Positions 46,443 through 54,511 of a stretch of 64,000 nucleotides of DNA are shown piece by piece. Below the pieces are notes generated by a model that did no database searches, had not been told where the DNA came from, and saw only the letters and a program-made list of their open reading frames with translations. The stretch is taken from NCBI RefSeq assembly GCF_009647655.1, contig NZ_WJFD01000001.1, positions 3,400,488-3,464,487 of the forward strand, read 5' to 3'. Numbering within the stretch: the first letter of the stretch is position 1; every line of letters begins with the position of its first letter. Position numbers and translations under genes: made by a program. The stretch comes from Chitinophaga sp. SYP-B3965 (GTDB lineage: Bacteria > Bacteroidota > Bacteroidia > Chitinophagales > Chitinophagaceae).

Positions 46443-47774
46443 TCAGATATTCGTCGCATTCGTCTGATCCATCGTCTGCCCTAACTTCACAATGTTTGCC
46501 GCACCACGTTTAATAATGATCCGTGTTCCACGATCATAGGTGAAGTAACGGTAGAACCAGTTGATGAACACCACCAGTTTATTCCGGAAACCTAAGAGGT
46601 TCAATAAATGCACCGCCATCCATGCGATCCAGGCAATGTAACCGCTCAGGCGTACGCCGAAAAATTCTGCTACTGCCCTGTTACGCCCGATGGTAGCCAT
46701 TGTACCAAGGTCTGTGTATTTAAAAGGTTTCATGGCCTTACCACGCAAACTGTTTTTGATATTCGCTCCTAACTGTGCTCCCTGCTGAATAGCAACCTGT
46801 GCCACCATAGGATAACCTTTCGGGAAACGTTCATCATTCAGCATTTGCGCCATATCTCCCAAAGCATAGATATTGGAATATCCTTCCACCAAATTCACAT
46901 CGTTCACTTTCATCCGGCCGTTAGGCAAAAGGATGCTATCCAGGAAACCTTTCAACGGAAATCCTTTCACACCGGCAGACCATAAGAGGGATTGTGTTTC
47001 AATCGTATCTCCGTTACTCAGTGTAAGTGTACTGCCGTTATAATCTTTCACGGCAACGTTCAGCAATACTTTAACGCCTACATGTTCCAGGGCTTTCAAT
47101 GTATTAAGACTGGATGCTTCAGACATGGCGGCCAATACTTTGGGGCCTGCTTCCACGAGGTAAATGTTCATCAGGTGAAGCGGTAATTCAGGATAATCCT
47201 TTGGCAGGATATACTTCCGCAATTCCGCAAAGGCACCGGCTAATTCCACACCGGTTGGGCCACCACCTACCATTACAAAATTCAATTTCCGGCGGATCAT
47301 TTGTTCATCCTTCAGTAATAAGGATTCTTCAAATTGCTTTAACACGTAGTTACGGATCTGCACGGCTTCTATGAGGGACTTCATACCGATGGCATTTTCT
47401 GCGATCTGGCTGTTTCCGAAGAAGTTGGTGTTACTACCAGTGGCAATTACGAGGTAGTTGTATCTGATCTCCCCGATATTGGTTTCCAGGATATTTTCCT
47501 CAGAACGTACTGCTTTCACTTCTGCCATGCGGAAGTGCAGGTTCTTCTGGTTCTTGAAAATACCTCTCAGGGGGAAAGCAATGCTATCCGGTTCCAAACC
47601 GGCAGTTGCTACCTGGTAAAGTAAAGGTTGAAAAAGATGATAATTATTTCTGTCCAGCAGCACCACTTGTACGGGTGTGTGTTTCAAAGCCTTGGCCAGG
47701 TTAATGCCTGCAAATCCACCTCCAACGATCACAACTCTGGGCCTGTCTGATTCCGGAATGTTCGGCTGTATCAT
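46443..47774 (-). CDS. Type II NADH:quinone oxidoreductase (NDH-2)
   Basis: A 443-residue flavoprotein. An FAD-binding GXGXXG-type motif (RVVIVGGGFAGINLAKAL), the NYHLFQPLLYQVATAGLEP segment, a second dinucleotide fold for NADH (FVMVGGGPTGVELAGAFAEL) and YALGDMAQ are all present. The C-terminal third has amphipathic and hydrophobic segments (LSGYIAWIAWMAVHLLNLLGF) for membrane attachment. It passes electrons from NADH to quinone without pumping protons. It converges on the DUF5103 gene with a 25-base gap and no clear terminator. Confidence 0.92.
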   Translation of the reverse strand: MIQPNIPESDRPRVVIVGGGFAGINLAKALKHTPVQVVLLDRNNYHLFQPLLYQVATAGLEPDSIAFPLRGIFKNQKNLHFRMAEVKAVRSEENILETNIGEIRYNYLVIATGSNTNFFGNSQIAENAIGMKSLIEAVQIRNYVLKQFEESLLLKDEQMIRRKLNFVMVGGGPTGVELAGAFAELRKYILPKDYPELPLHLMNIYLVEAGPKVLAAMSEASSLNTLKALEHVGVKVLLNVAVKDYNGSTLTLSNGDTIETQSLLWSAGVKGFPLKGFLDSILLPNGRMKVNDVNLVEGYSNIYALGDMAQMLNDERFPKGYPMVAQVAIQQGAQLGANIKNSLRGKAMKPFKYTDLGTMATIGRNRAVAEFFGVRLSGYIAWIAWMAVHLLNLLGFRNKLVVFINWFYRYFTYDRGTRIIIKRGAANIVKLGQTMDQTNATNI

Positions 47775-47900
47775 GTCATTTTTATTTTCGATATCAAAAT
47801 TACAAAACTTTCAGTAAAAAATGAAAGATTAGTTGAAGTATTAACATAGCATATGAAGAACAGGATGATAAAACGCACAGAGCTGTGCAATTTTCATGCA

Positions 47901-47934
47901 AAAAGGGCTGCCTCTTTATTGAGACAGCCCTTTT
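47901..47934 (-). terminator. Terminator of the glpK-glpF operon
   Basis: AAAAGGGCTG (47901-47910) and CAGCCCTTTT (47925-47934) form a 10-bp stem, with CTC/GAG pairs in the loop. U-tracts follow on both strands. It lies just beyond the glpF stop codon. Confidence 0.85.
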
Positions 47935-47946
47935 TTTGGAAGAGTT

Positions 47947-48654
47947 TTATTTTAAAGCCATGTGCAAACCTGCGGCAAGCAATGCGCCAATTACCGGTCC
48001 TACGATAGGTATCCAGGCATATCCCCAGTCGCTGTTCCGCTTATTTGGGATAGGCAGGATAAAATGCGCGATCCTTGGGCCAAGGTCCCTTGCGGGGTTG
48101 ATGGCATAACCGGTGGGCCCGCCTAAGGAAAGGCCGATGGCCAATACCAGGAGTGCAACCGGCAAGGCATTTACTGCCCCCAGCCCTACTTCAGATTTGG
48201 TGATATAAAACACTCCGAAAATAAGGACGAAGGTGCCGATGATCTCTGTAACGAGGTTTGGAATAGTGCTCCGGATGGCCGGGGCTGTGCAGAAACAGGC
48301 CAAAATACCGTCTGCATCCGTGGTGGCATCAAAGTGTTGTTTGTAAGCAGCCCATACCAGGCAGGACCCAATAAAGGCCCCGATCAGCTGTGCTGCTATG
48401 TATACGGGCACTTGTTCCCAGGGAATACCACCAGCTACCGCCAATGCCAGCGTTACGGCTGAATTGAGGTGAGCGCCGCTGTATGCTCCTACGGTGAATA
48501 CACCTACAAAAACAGCCATGGCCCAGCCCATCGTGATCACCATCCATCCACCATTCTGGCCTTTACTTTTATTCAATACGCAGTTGGCCACTACCCCGTT
48601 CCCTAAAAGAATGAGCAGGGCGGTACCTAAGATTTCTGCCAGGAAAATTGACAT
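47947..48654 (-). CDS. glpF: Aquaglyceroporin, glycerol uptake facilitator
   Basis: A 235-residue MIP-family channel with six membrane helices and two half-helices. The second NPA box is intact, NPARDLGPR at 186-193, with the aspartate typical of glycerol channels. The first box reads NSA (AHLNSAVTL, Asn64-Ser65-Ala66) instead of NPA, an unusual change at the pore centre that should keep the asparagine but lose the proline. It follows glpK by 23 bases, so glycerol entry and phosphorylation are coupled. Function as a glycerol or water channel is inferred from context. Confidence 0.93.
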   Translation of the reverse strand: MSIFLAEILGTALLILLGNGVVANCVLNKSKGQNGGWMVITMGWAMAVFVGVFTVGAYSGAHLNSAVTLALAVAGGIPWEQVPVYIAAQLIGAFIGSCLVWAAYKQHFDATTDADGILACFCTAPAIRSTIPNLVTEIIGTFVLIFGVFYITKSEVGLGAVNALPVALLVLAIGLSLGGPTGYAINPARDLGPRIAHFILPIPNKRNSDWGYAWIPIVGPVIGALLAAGLHMALK

Positions 48655-48677
48655 CGTTGGTTGTATTAAGGTTAGTA

Positions 48678-50174
48678 TTATTTTTCAGCCCATGCTTTTG
48701 CTGCGCGGATGGCGCGTTGCCAGTCCTTTGTGAGCGCAGTTCTTTTTTCTGCATCCATGGAGGGGGTGAATTTTGCGTCTTCCTTCCATTGTTTGCGGAT
48801 GGTTTCAATGCTGTCCCAGAAACCAATAGCCAGGCCAGCGAGATAAGCTGCGCCGAGTGCGGTGGTTTCTGTTACTTTCGGGCGGATCACCTGGGTTTCC
48901 ATGATATCTGCCTGGAACTGCATGAGCAGGTTGTTGGCGGTAGCGCCTCCATCTACCCTTAATTCCCGGATCTTCATGCCGGCATCAGATTCCATGGCTT
49001 TCAGTACATCCATGGTCTGGTAGGCAATGCTATCCAGTGCTGCGCGGGCAATGTGTGCATCTTTTGTGCCGCGCGTCATACCTACGATGGTGCCGCGGGC
49101 ATATTGATTCCAGTGTGGCGCACCCAGCCCTGCAAAAGCAGGTACCATGTATACGCCATCTGTATCTTTTACAGAGGCTGCCAATGCTTCCACATCTGCA
49201 GAATGGCGGATGATACCTAAACCGTCCCGCAGCCATTGTACAACGGCGCCGCCGATGAAAATGCTGCCTTCCAGGGCATAATGGGTGGTATCACCGATCT
49301 TCCAGGCAATGGTGGTGAGGAGGTTGTTGGCGGAAGTGATGGCTTTTTCGCCGGTGTTCAGCATCATGAAACATCCGGTGCCGTAGGTGTTTTTCACCAT
49401 ACCCGGTTCTGTACACATTTGTCCGAACAGGGCTGCCTGCTGATCTCCTGCAATACCGGCAATGGGTATTTTGAAGGGGGTGAGTGTGGCTTCCGTTTCT
49501 CCGTATACTTCGCTGGAAGCACGTACTTCCGGGAGCATGGAGGCCGGGATATCCATCAGTTTCAACAGGCTTTCATCCCATGCCTGTGTGTGGATATTAT
49601 ATAACATGGTGCGGGAAGCATTGCTCACATCTGTGACATGCAGTTTCCCCTTGGTGAAATTCCAGATAAGCCAGGTATCTACTGTACCAAATGCGAGTTC
49701 TCCTGCATTTGCTTTAGCGCGGGCGCCTTCTACATTGTCCAGGATCCATTTTACTTTGGTACCGGAGAAATAAGCATCTACGATAAGACCGGTTTTGGCG
49801 CGGATATCTTCTGCCAGGCCTTGTGCACGCAGCTCGTCGCAGTAAGCGGAGGTGCGCCTGTCCTGCCAAACGATGGCATTGTACAGGGGCTTACCTGTTT
49901 TACGATCCCAAACGATAGTGGTTTCCCGTTGGTTGGTGATCCCTATGGCCGCAATCTTATCTCCTGTGGTGCCTGCTTTTGCAATCACCTCTGCAGCTAC
50001 GCCTGCCTGGGTACTCCAGATCTCATGCGGGTCATGTTCTACCCATCCTGGTTGCGGGTAGATCTGTGTGAATTCTTTCTGCGAAACGGCTACGATATCC
50101 CCTGCACGATTGAAGATGATAGCGCGAGAGCTGGTAGTTCCCTGATCCAGGGCCATAATGAATTGTGCTTCCAT
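48678..50174 (-). CDS. glpK: Glycerol kinase
   Basis: A 498-residue FGGY-family kinase. The N-terminal phosphate loop [15 protein letters not shown], the glycerol-binding segment [27 protein letters not shown], the [11 protein letters not shown] motif and the FGGY signature region [17 protein letters not shown] are intact. It converts glycerol and ATP to glycerol 3-phosphate. First gene of a two-gene operon with glpF. The upstream 240 bases (50175-50411) hold no gene, and beyond them is a repeat-rich stretch. No clear -7 box was found near its start. Confidence 0.97.
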   Translation of the reverse strand: MEAQFIMALDQGTTSSRAIIFNRAGDIVAVSQKEFTQIYPQPGWVEHDPHEIWSTQAGVAAEVIAKAGTTGDKIAAIGITNQRETTIVWDRKTGKPLYNAIVWQDRRTSAYCDELRAQGLAEDIRAKTGLIVDAYFSGTKVKWILDNVEGARAKANAGELAFGTVDTWLIWNFTKGKLHVTDVSNASRTMLYNIHTQAWDESLLKLMDIPASMLPEVRASSEVYGETEATLTPFKIPIAGIAGDQQAALFGQMCTEPGMVKNTYGTGCFMMLNTGEKAITSANNLLTTIAWKIGDTTHYALEGSIFIGGAVVQWLRDGLGIIRHSADVEALAASVKDTDGVYMVPAFAGLGAPHWNQYARGTIVGMTRGTKDAHIARAALDSIAYQTMDVLKAMESDAGMKIRELRVDGGATANNLLMQFQADIMETQVIRPKVTETTALGAAYLAGLAIGFWDSIETIRKQWKEDAKFTPSMDAEKRTALTKDWQRAIRAAKAWAEK

Positions 50175-50411
50175 GCGTTATTGAGTATAGTTTAACGTGG
50201 TACCTTGGTTTACGAGGTAGTAAGATACTAGGAATAAATTAAAAGTAAAAAAAATTATCGGGGTGAGGAAAGGAGAGTTATGATGGAGGAAGTGATGATG
50301 ATTGCATCAACCGGGAGGTGAGCAAAACCTTTTCAACACCTGGGAGCGAAACTTCTCCAACGCTCAGGCAAAGTTTAGGTGAAGGCAGGATGAGTTATAC
50401 TTAAATTCAAA

Positions 50412-50462
50412 ATAAGTCGTAGATAAGCCGTCTCTTAAAGGGACGGCTTATCTACGACTTAT
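50412..50462. repeat. Perfect 21-bp inverted repeat
   Basis: Arms 50412-50432 and 50442-50462 are exact reverse complements over 21 bases (outer part ATAAGTCGTAGATAAGCC), separated by a 9-base loop. This is the strongest hairpin of the window. Neither strand has a U-run after it. The right arm continues directly into the 11-bp tandem repeats. Confidence 0.85.
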
Positions 50463-50491
50463 ATACGAGTTATATACGGCTTATATACGGG
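50448..50491. repeat. Four 11-bp tandem repeats (iteron-like)
   Basis: The units are TTATCTACGAC, TTATATACGAG, TTATATACGGC and TTATATACGGG, followed by TTATC. The 11-base period is close to one turn of the helix, so a protein binding each unit would sit on one face of the DNA. It lies about 275 bases upstream of glpK. Function unknown. Confidence 0.7.
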
Positions 50492-50587
50492 TTATCTTCC
50501 TGAAATGAACACAAAAGAGTGGCTTAGGGGGTATTTGTGACTGCGGTTTGGGAGGGGATGTTTTTGTGAAAATGGAGAGACTTGTCA

Positions 50588-50786
50588 GGTTCCCCGGAGG
50601 CTTTTGGAATGGGTAAGACTTCCGGGAGGGGGAAGGGTACTTGGGGGAAATGAAAAGATTGAAGAGGTTTCCGGGAGGCTTTTGGAATGGGTAAGACTTC
50701 CGGGAGGGGGAAGGATACTTGGGGGAAATGAAAAGATTGAAGAGGTTCCCCGGAGGCTTTCGGAATGAGTAAGACTTCCGGGAGGT
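50588..50786. repeat. 78-bp tandem repeat, about 2.5 copies
   Basis: Copies begin at 50588, 50666 and 50744 (the last is partial). Each contains GGAGGCTTTTGGAATGGGTA, then two further TTCCGGGAGG-like boxes and GGAAATGAAAAGATTGAAG. Copies are nearly identical, implying recent duplication. The period is a multiple of three, so repeating open frames appear on the minus strand, but they have no start signal outside the tal terminator and are not considered genes. Confidence 0.85.
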
Positions 50787-50809
50787 TTCAGGAATCGACG
50801 GAAACAAAA

Positions 50810-50836
50810 AAAGGGAAGCCGTTCTGGCTCCCCTTT
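50810..50836 (-). terminator. Terminator of the transaldolase gene
   Basis: AAAGGGAAGCC (50810-50820) and GGCTCCCCTTT (50826-50836) pair with one mismatch. The minus strand continues TTTTTTTGTTTCC. It lies 26 bases past the stop codon. Confidence 0.8.
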
Positions 50837-50861
50837 CATAAAAGTATGTTCGTAATGGATA

Positions 50862-51512
50862 CTACATTTTCTTAGCATCTTCCAGGAACTTGGCGAGGCC
50901 AATGTCCGTGAGGGGGTGCTTCAGCAATCCGAGGATGGAATCCAGCGGACAGGTGCATACATCAGCGCCGTTTTCTGCACATTTCACAATGTGGAGGGCG
51001 TTACGGATAGATGCTGCGAGGATCTCTGTTTTAAAACCCTGAATGCTGTAGATCTGTGCGATCTGAGCAATCAGTTCTACGCCATCCCAGCTGCTGTCGT
51101 CAATACGACCGATGAAAGGAGATACGTAGGCTGCACCGGCTTTAGCTGCCAGGATAGCCTGACCAGCGGAGAACACCAGGGTACAGTTGGTACGGATACC
51201 GTTATCTGTAAACCATTTGATGGCTTTAACACCGTCTTTGATCATAGGCACTTTCACCACGATGTTCGGGTGAATGGCAGCCAGTTTCTTACCTTCTTCC
51301 ACGATTGTGGCGAAGTCTGTAGATAATACCTCTGCACTTACATCGCCTTCCACGATCTCGCAAATGGCTTCATAGTGCTTAATGATGGCAGCCTCGCCCT
51401 TGATCCCTTCCTTAGCCATGAGCGTAGGATTGGTTGTTACGCCGTCCAAAATACCTAAGTCGTTTGCTTCCTGGATCTGTGCAAGGTTTGCTGTATCAAT
51501 GAAGAATTTCAT
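50862..51512 (-). CDS. tal: Small transaldolase (TalC/FSA-like)
   Basis: A 216-residue class I aldolase of the short transaldolase group. MKFFIDTANLAQIQEANDLG, DGVTTNPTLMAKEG, the Schiff-base lysine Lys87 (IVVKVPM), NCTLVFSAGQAILAAKAGAAYVSPFIGRIDD and the C-terminal GADVCTCPLD-type segment are complete. Members move a dihydroxyacetone unit between sugar phosphates in the pentose phosphate pathway, and some act as fructose-6-phosphate aldolases. Sequence alone favours transaldolase. It lies downstream of the SRP RNA gene on the same strand. Confidence 0.93.
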   Translation of the reverse strand: MKFFIDTANLAQIQEANDLGILDGVTTNPTLMAKEGIKGEAAIIKHYEAICEIVEGDVSAEVLSTDFATIVEEGKKLAAIHPNIVVKVPMIKDGVKAIKWFTDNGIRTNCTLVFSAGQAILAAKAGAAYVSPFIGRIDDSSWDGVELIAQIAQIYSIQGFKTEILAASIRNALHIVKCAENGADVCTCPLDSILGLLKHPLTDIGLAKFLEDAKKM

Positions 51513-51648
51513 AAAGTGATATTAATGATTTGATAGTTTAGGTTTCAATATATGCATTTGTTCTCTGTTCCGAAATGTGTTCCGGGCAATTTCAACAAAC
51601 CATCAAACTAATTTCGGAAATATGAGGAGAGAACTATCTGCCAAGAGG

Positions 51649-51755
51649 AAAAAAAAATGGCAAGTTACTTATATCGCACCGCTTCAACCGCCTACCCTTG
51701 CTACATTCCTGTCCTGGGGGAGTTCAGCAGGAGCTGGTCGTATAAGACTTGCCAT
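51649..51755 (-). ncRNA. ffs: Signal recognition particle RNA (4.5S, small bacterial type)
   Basis: The minus strand from 51753 to 51659 reads GGCAAGTCTTATACGACC..., with the conserved domain IV core CCCCAGGACAGGAATGTAGC then AAGGGTAGGCGG, which holds the GGAA tetraloop and asymmetric internal loop bound by Ffh. The ends GGCAAGT and ACTTGCC pair, so the RNA is a single 95-base rod, and nine T follow (complement of 51649-51657) as terminator. A perfect promoter lies directly upstream. No protein gene fits this stretch. SRP RNA guides ribosomes making membrane proteins to the membrane. Confidence 0.9.
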
Positions 51756-51757
51756 TG

Positions 51758-51789
51758 CAAAGGTAATTGAAGGTGAGGTAATATGCAAA
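51758..51789 (-). promoter_or_regulatory. Consensus promoter of the SRP RNA gene
   Basis: TTTG (51786-51789), a 20-base spacer and TACCTTTG (51758-51765) on the minus strand match the vegetative consensus of the phylum. The predicted start of transcription coincides with the 5' end of the folded RNA near 51753. Confidence 0.85.
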
Positions 51790-51835
51790 TTAAATTGAGG
51801 TTGGGTTTATTTTTAATTGCTTTTATAAATCTCCC

Positions 51836-52546
51836 TTACTCATTCTTCTTCTTTTTAGCGGGCTTCTTAAACACATCCTTTTCATTCTCTATGAACCCTG
51901 TCTGGTCCTCGGGGCCCTGCTTTACCGGAATAGCTGAAGATGCATTGATCTCTGCATTACCGCGGTACACCGCTCTAACAGCAATCGTTTTTGTGATACT
52001 GTCTGTAGCAGGAATTAACAGGTCCTGCCCTATTATCTGGCCGGTATTGGTGTATAAACGCACTTTTGCCGTATCCAGCGGATAGATCTTTCCGGTGTTG
52101 TAAATACCTTCCACATTCAGGTAGAAATGCAGGCCACGCTTCAGGCTGTCTGCATAATGATGAAAGCGGATACCCGTCAGATATGGGAGTTGCAGGAATA
52201 CCTCATGTTGTTTGGAAGGGTTCTCCTGCAGGGTTACCAACAGTTTGATACGGTAGTTATCCGGGCGGATCCTGTTCCTGTTAAAATGCAGGGTGCCGTT
52301 GTTGCATTCACCGTCAGGAGATTCCACCTTGATCTGGCTCCAGCGGTAATCTCCTTTGAGCAGTCCGGTGGTACTGCGTTTGCTGCTATCTGCATAGGTG
52401 ATCTCCAACCCTATCGGGGTGGTGCTGTACAACTCTGCCACAGCGCCGGAATCAAATGCAGCACGGATGCTGACCACTTCCTTTTGCTGTGCCATGGCGG
52501 ACGCCGTACATAATATCAATATCAACGTTCTCAACATACACTTCAT
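51836..52546 (-). CDS. Exported protein of unknown function
   Basis: A 236-residue protein with a signal peptide (MKCMLRTLILILCTASAMAQ). The mature part is beta-rich, with alternating hydrophobic residues (GLEITYADSSKRS, NYRIKLLVTLQENPSKQHEVFLQLPYLTGI) and ends in a lysine-rich stretch KKPAKKKKNE. I do not recognise the family. It is divergent from the methyltransferase gene, whose start lies 87 bases away, and its own downstream side is the SRP RNA promoter. Confidence 0.75.
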   Translation of the reverse strand: MKCMLRTLILILCTASAMAQQKEVVSIRAAFDSGAVAELYSTTPIGLEITYADSSKRSTTGLLKGDYRWSQIKVESPDGECNNGTLHFNRNRIRPDNYRIKLLVTLQENPSKQHEVFLQLPYLTGIRFHHYADSLKRGLHFYLNVEGIYNTGKIYPLDTAKVRLYTNTGQIIGQDLLIPATDSITKTIAVRAVYRGNAEINASSAIPVKQGPEDQTGFIENEKDVFKKPAKKKKNE

Positions 52547-52633
52547 GGGCTAAAACCATTCCAAATTTAAGGATTGCAAAAGCAATGCACGACACTTGAA
52601 AAAATATTCTATTTTCACGCAATTTTAGAAAGC

Positions 52634-53437
52634 ATGTCATTACCACAACATTCGGATGCCACTTTGCGCTATCAGCAGCAGGTAGAGAATTCCAGGAATT
52701 ATGTTTTGCCTTTTATTGCCCAGGAGTTTCCGGACATGAAAGGACTGCGCGTGATGGAGATCGGCTGCGGCGAAGGCGGTGTACTTACCCCTTTCCTGGA
52801 GCAGGGTGCTCAGTGCGTAGGTGTTGATCTTTTCCCGGAAAGGATTGAACTGGCGAAAGGGTTCCTGGGAAATTATGTGGCCAGCGGCCAGTTGCAGCTG
52901 ATTGCCAAGAACATTTATGATGTGGATTTCTTCGGCGAGTTCCAGCATGCTTTTGACCTGATCATCCTCAAAGATGCCATTGAACATATTCCTCAACAGG
53001 ATAAACTGATCGAATACCTGAAAACATTGCTCAATCCGCGTGGGCAGGTGTACTTTGGTTTTCCTCCCTGGTATATGCCGCATGGGGGGCATCAGCAGAT
53101 CTGCCACAGTAAGGTGCTGAGTTTCCTGCCTTATATCCATTTGCTGCCAAGACCGCTGTACCGTGGTTTGCTGAAAGCATTTGGTGAACATGAGAATACG
53201 ATCAAAGAGTTAATGGAACTGGTGGATACGGGTATCTCTATTGAGCGGTTTGAGAAGATATCTGCGGCTTCTGGTTATGATATCACACGCAGAAAATATT
53301 ACCTGATCAATCCTATCTATAAATACAAATTCAATCTCAAACCAAGAGAGCAGTTTGGCTGGATGAAGGGGATCCCTTTTGTAAGGAATTTCTTTACTAC
53401 TTGCATGTATTACCTGATTAAGCCTAAGAGCGTATAG
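52634..53437 (+). CDS. Class I SAM-dependent methyltransferase
   Basis: A 267-residue protein from MSLPQHSDATLRYQQQVENS. An upstream in-frame ATG at 52574 would add 20 residues without family character and overlaps the promoter area, so it is rejected. Motif I is VMEIGCGEGGVLTPFLEQG, with the acidic residue VGVDLFPERI in motif II and DLIILKDAIEHIPQQ in motif IV. The C-terminal half (PPWYMPHGGHQQICHSK) resembles sugar or lipid methyltransferases. Substrate unknown. Its last five codons are part of the repeat that follows. Confidence 0.88.
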   Translation: MSLPQHSDATLRYQQQVENSRNYVLPFIAQEFPDMKGLRVMEIGCGEGGVLTPFLEQGAQCVGVDLFPERIELAKGFLGNYVASGQLQLIAKNIYDVDFFGEFQHAFDLIILKDAIEHIPQQDKLIEYLKTLLNPRGQVYFGFPPWYMPHGGHQQICHSKVLSFLPYIHLLPRPLYRGLLKAFGEHENTIKELMELVDTGISIERFEKISAASGYDITRRKYYLINPIYKYKFNLKPREQFGWMKGIPFVRNFFTTCMYYLIKPKSV

Positions 53438-53650
53438 TGCTGCGAGGGCTTTTTATTAGTTAATTCGGTGAGGGAAGGCTGGTTTTCTTTTTATTAGTTA
53501 ATTCTTTTCAAACTGGCTAAGAGCGTATAGTGCTGTGAGGGTGGCTGTTTTTTATTGGTTAATTCGGTGCGAGTTTTCTTTTTATTAGCTAATTCTTTTC
53601 AAACTGGCTGCGGGAAGGCTGGTTCTTTTTGTTAGCCAATTCGCTTCAAA
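53424..53650. repeat. ~93-bp degenerate tandem repeat that includes the end of the methyltransferase gene
   Basis: CTAAGAGCGTATAGTGCTG occurs at 53424 and 53517 (period 93), each followed by GAGGG..., T-rich sequence and TTAGTTAATTCGGTG or a variant. A third copy starting near 53601 is more diverged. TTCTTTTCAAACTGGCT also recurs. The first copy covers the final codons and stop of the methyltransferase gene, so the duplication arose from the 3' end of that gene. Confidence 0.8.
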
Positions 53651-53722
53651 ACCAGCAGAATAAAGAACAAACCGTACAAGTGTGCGACGCAACGGATGTT
53701 CAATTAATAATCAACCGCCGGC

Positions 53723-54457
53723 TCAACGAGCATTCCATATCTCCCAGGAAGCCTCTGCCTGCAGAATAAGCATTTCGTGCCCATTCTTTACAGCAGCCCC
53801 TTGCGCAGCGCCGTTCTGCATGAATTGCGTTTCTGCGGGATTGTAGATCAGATCGTAGAGTAAATGTTGCGGAGTAATGAACTGGTAAGGAATAGGAGGC
53901 GCTTCCGTTACATTGGGATACATGCCAACGGGCGTGGTATTGATGATGAGCGTATGTTCCTGGATAATATCTTTATTCAGTGCTTCGTAAGTGATCGTGT
54001 CTGTAAAATATTTTCTGCTCACTTCTGTATAAGCTATTCCTAACTGCTGCAGGCTGAACTTCACTGCCTTGGCGGCTCCACCGGCACCCAATATCAACGC
54101 TTTGGTATGCTGCGGCTGCAACAATGGCTCCAGGGAACGCTGGAAACCTATTACATCTGTATTATGTCCGGTTAACTTATTTCCCTGTTTGCGGATGCAA
54201 TTCACCGCGCCAATGGTTTTGGCGGCTTCACTGAAATCATCCAGGTAAGGGATCACTTCCTGTTTGTAAGGTATGGTTACGTTGAGGCCTTCCAGTTGCG
54301 GGTGTTGCTTCCAGAGACCGGAAAACTGTGTGATATCCGGGATAGGGAAGTTTTCATACGTGCAATCGGAAATACCTTCCTGCGAGAACTTATCAGCGAA
54401 GAAACCTTTGGAAAAGGAATGAGAGAGCGGGAAACCAATAAGGCCGAATAAACGCAT
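53723..54457 (-). CDS. aroE: Shikimate dehydrogenase
   Basis: A 244-residue enzyme from MRLFGLIGFPLSHSFSKGFF at 54457. The start at 54496 adds 13 basic residues and is unlikely. Shikimate-binding SHS, the catalytic lysine in NVTIPYKQEVIPYLD, the NADP fold motif ILGAGGAAKAV, NTTPVGMYPNV and DLIYNPAETQFM are all present. It reduces 3-dehydroshikimate to shikimate in aromatic amino acid synthesis. It follows the phosphosulfolactate synthase gene by 54 bases and may share its transcript. Confidence 0.96.
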   Translation of the reverse strand: MRLFGLIGFPLSHSFSKGFFADKFSQEGISDCTYENFPIPDITQFSGLWKQHPQLEGLNVTIPYKQEVIPYLDDFSEAAKTIGAVNCIRKQGNKLTGHNTDVIGFQRSLEPLLQPQHTKALILGAGGAAKAVKFSLQQLGIAYTEVSRKYFTDTITYEALNKDIIQEHTLIINTTPVGMYPNVTEAPPIPYQFITPQHLLYDLIYNPAETQFMQNGAAQGAAVKNGHEMLILQAEASWEIWNAR

Positions 54458-54511
54458 AATGATGTATATACGAATACGGATTGCCTTTGCAGGCAATCCG
54501 TACCTATTGTG

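Noticed and set aside
50448..50491. 11-bp repeats as a CRISPR array
   Set aside because: Units are directly adjacent without spacers and are too short. No cas genes are in the window.
50481..50807. 108-codon minus-strand frame over the 78-bp repeat
   Set aside because: The period is divisible by three, so any open frame repeats. The start lies beside the transaldolase terminator and the product is a proline/serine/lysine repeat with no support.
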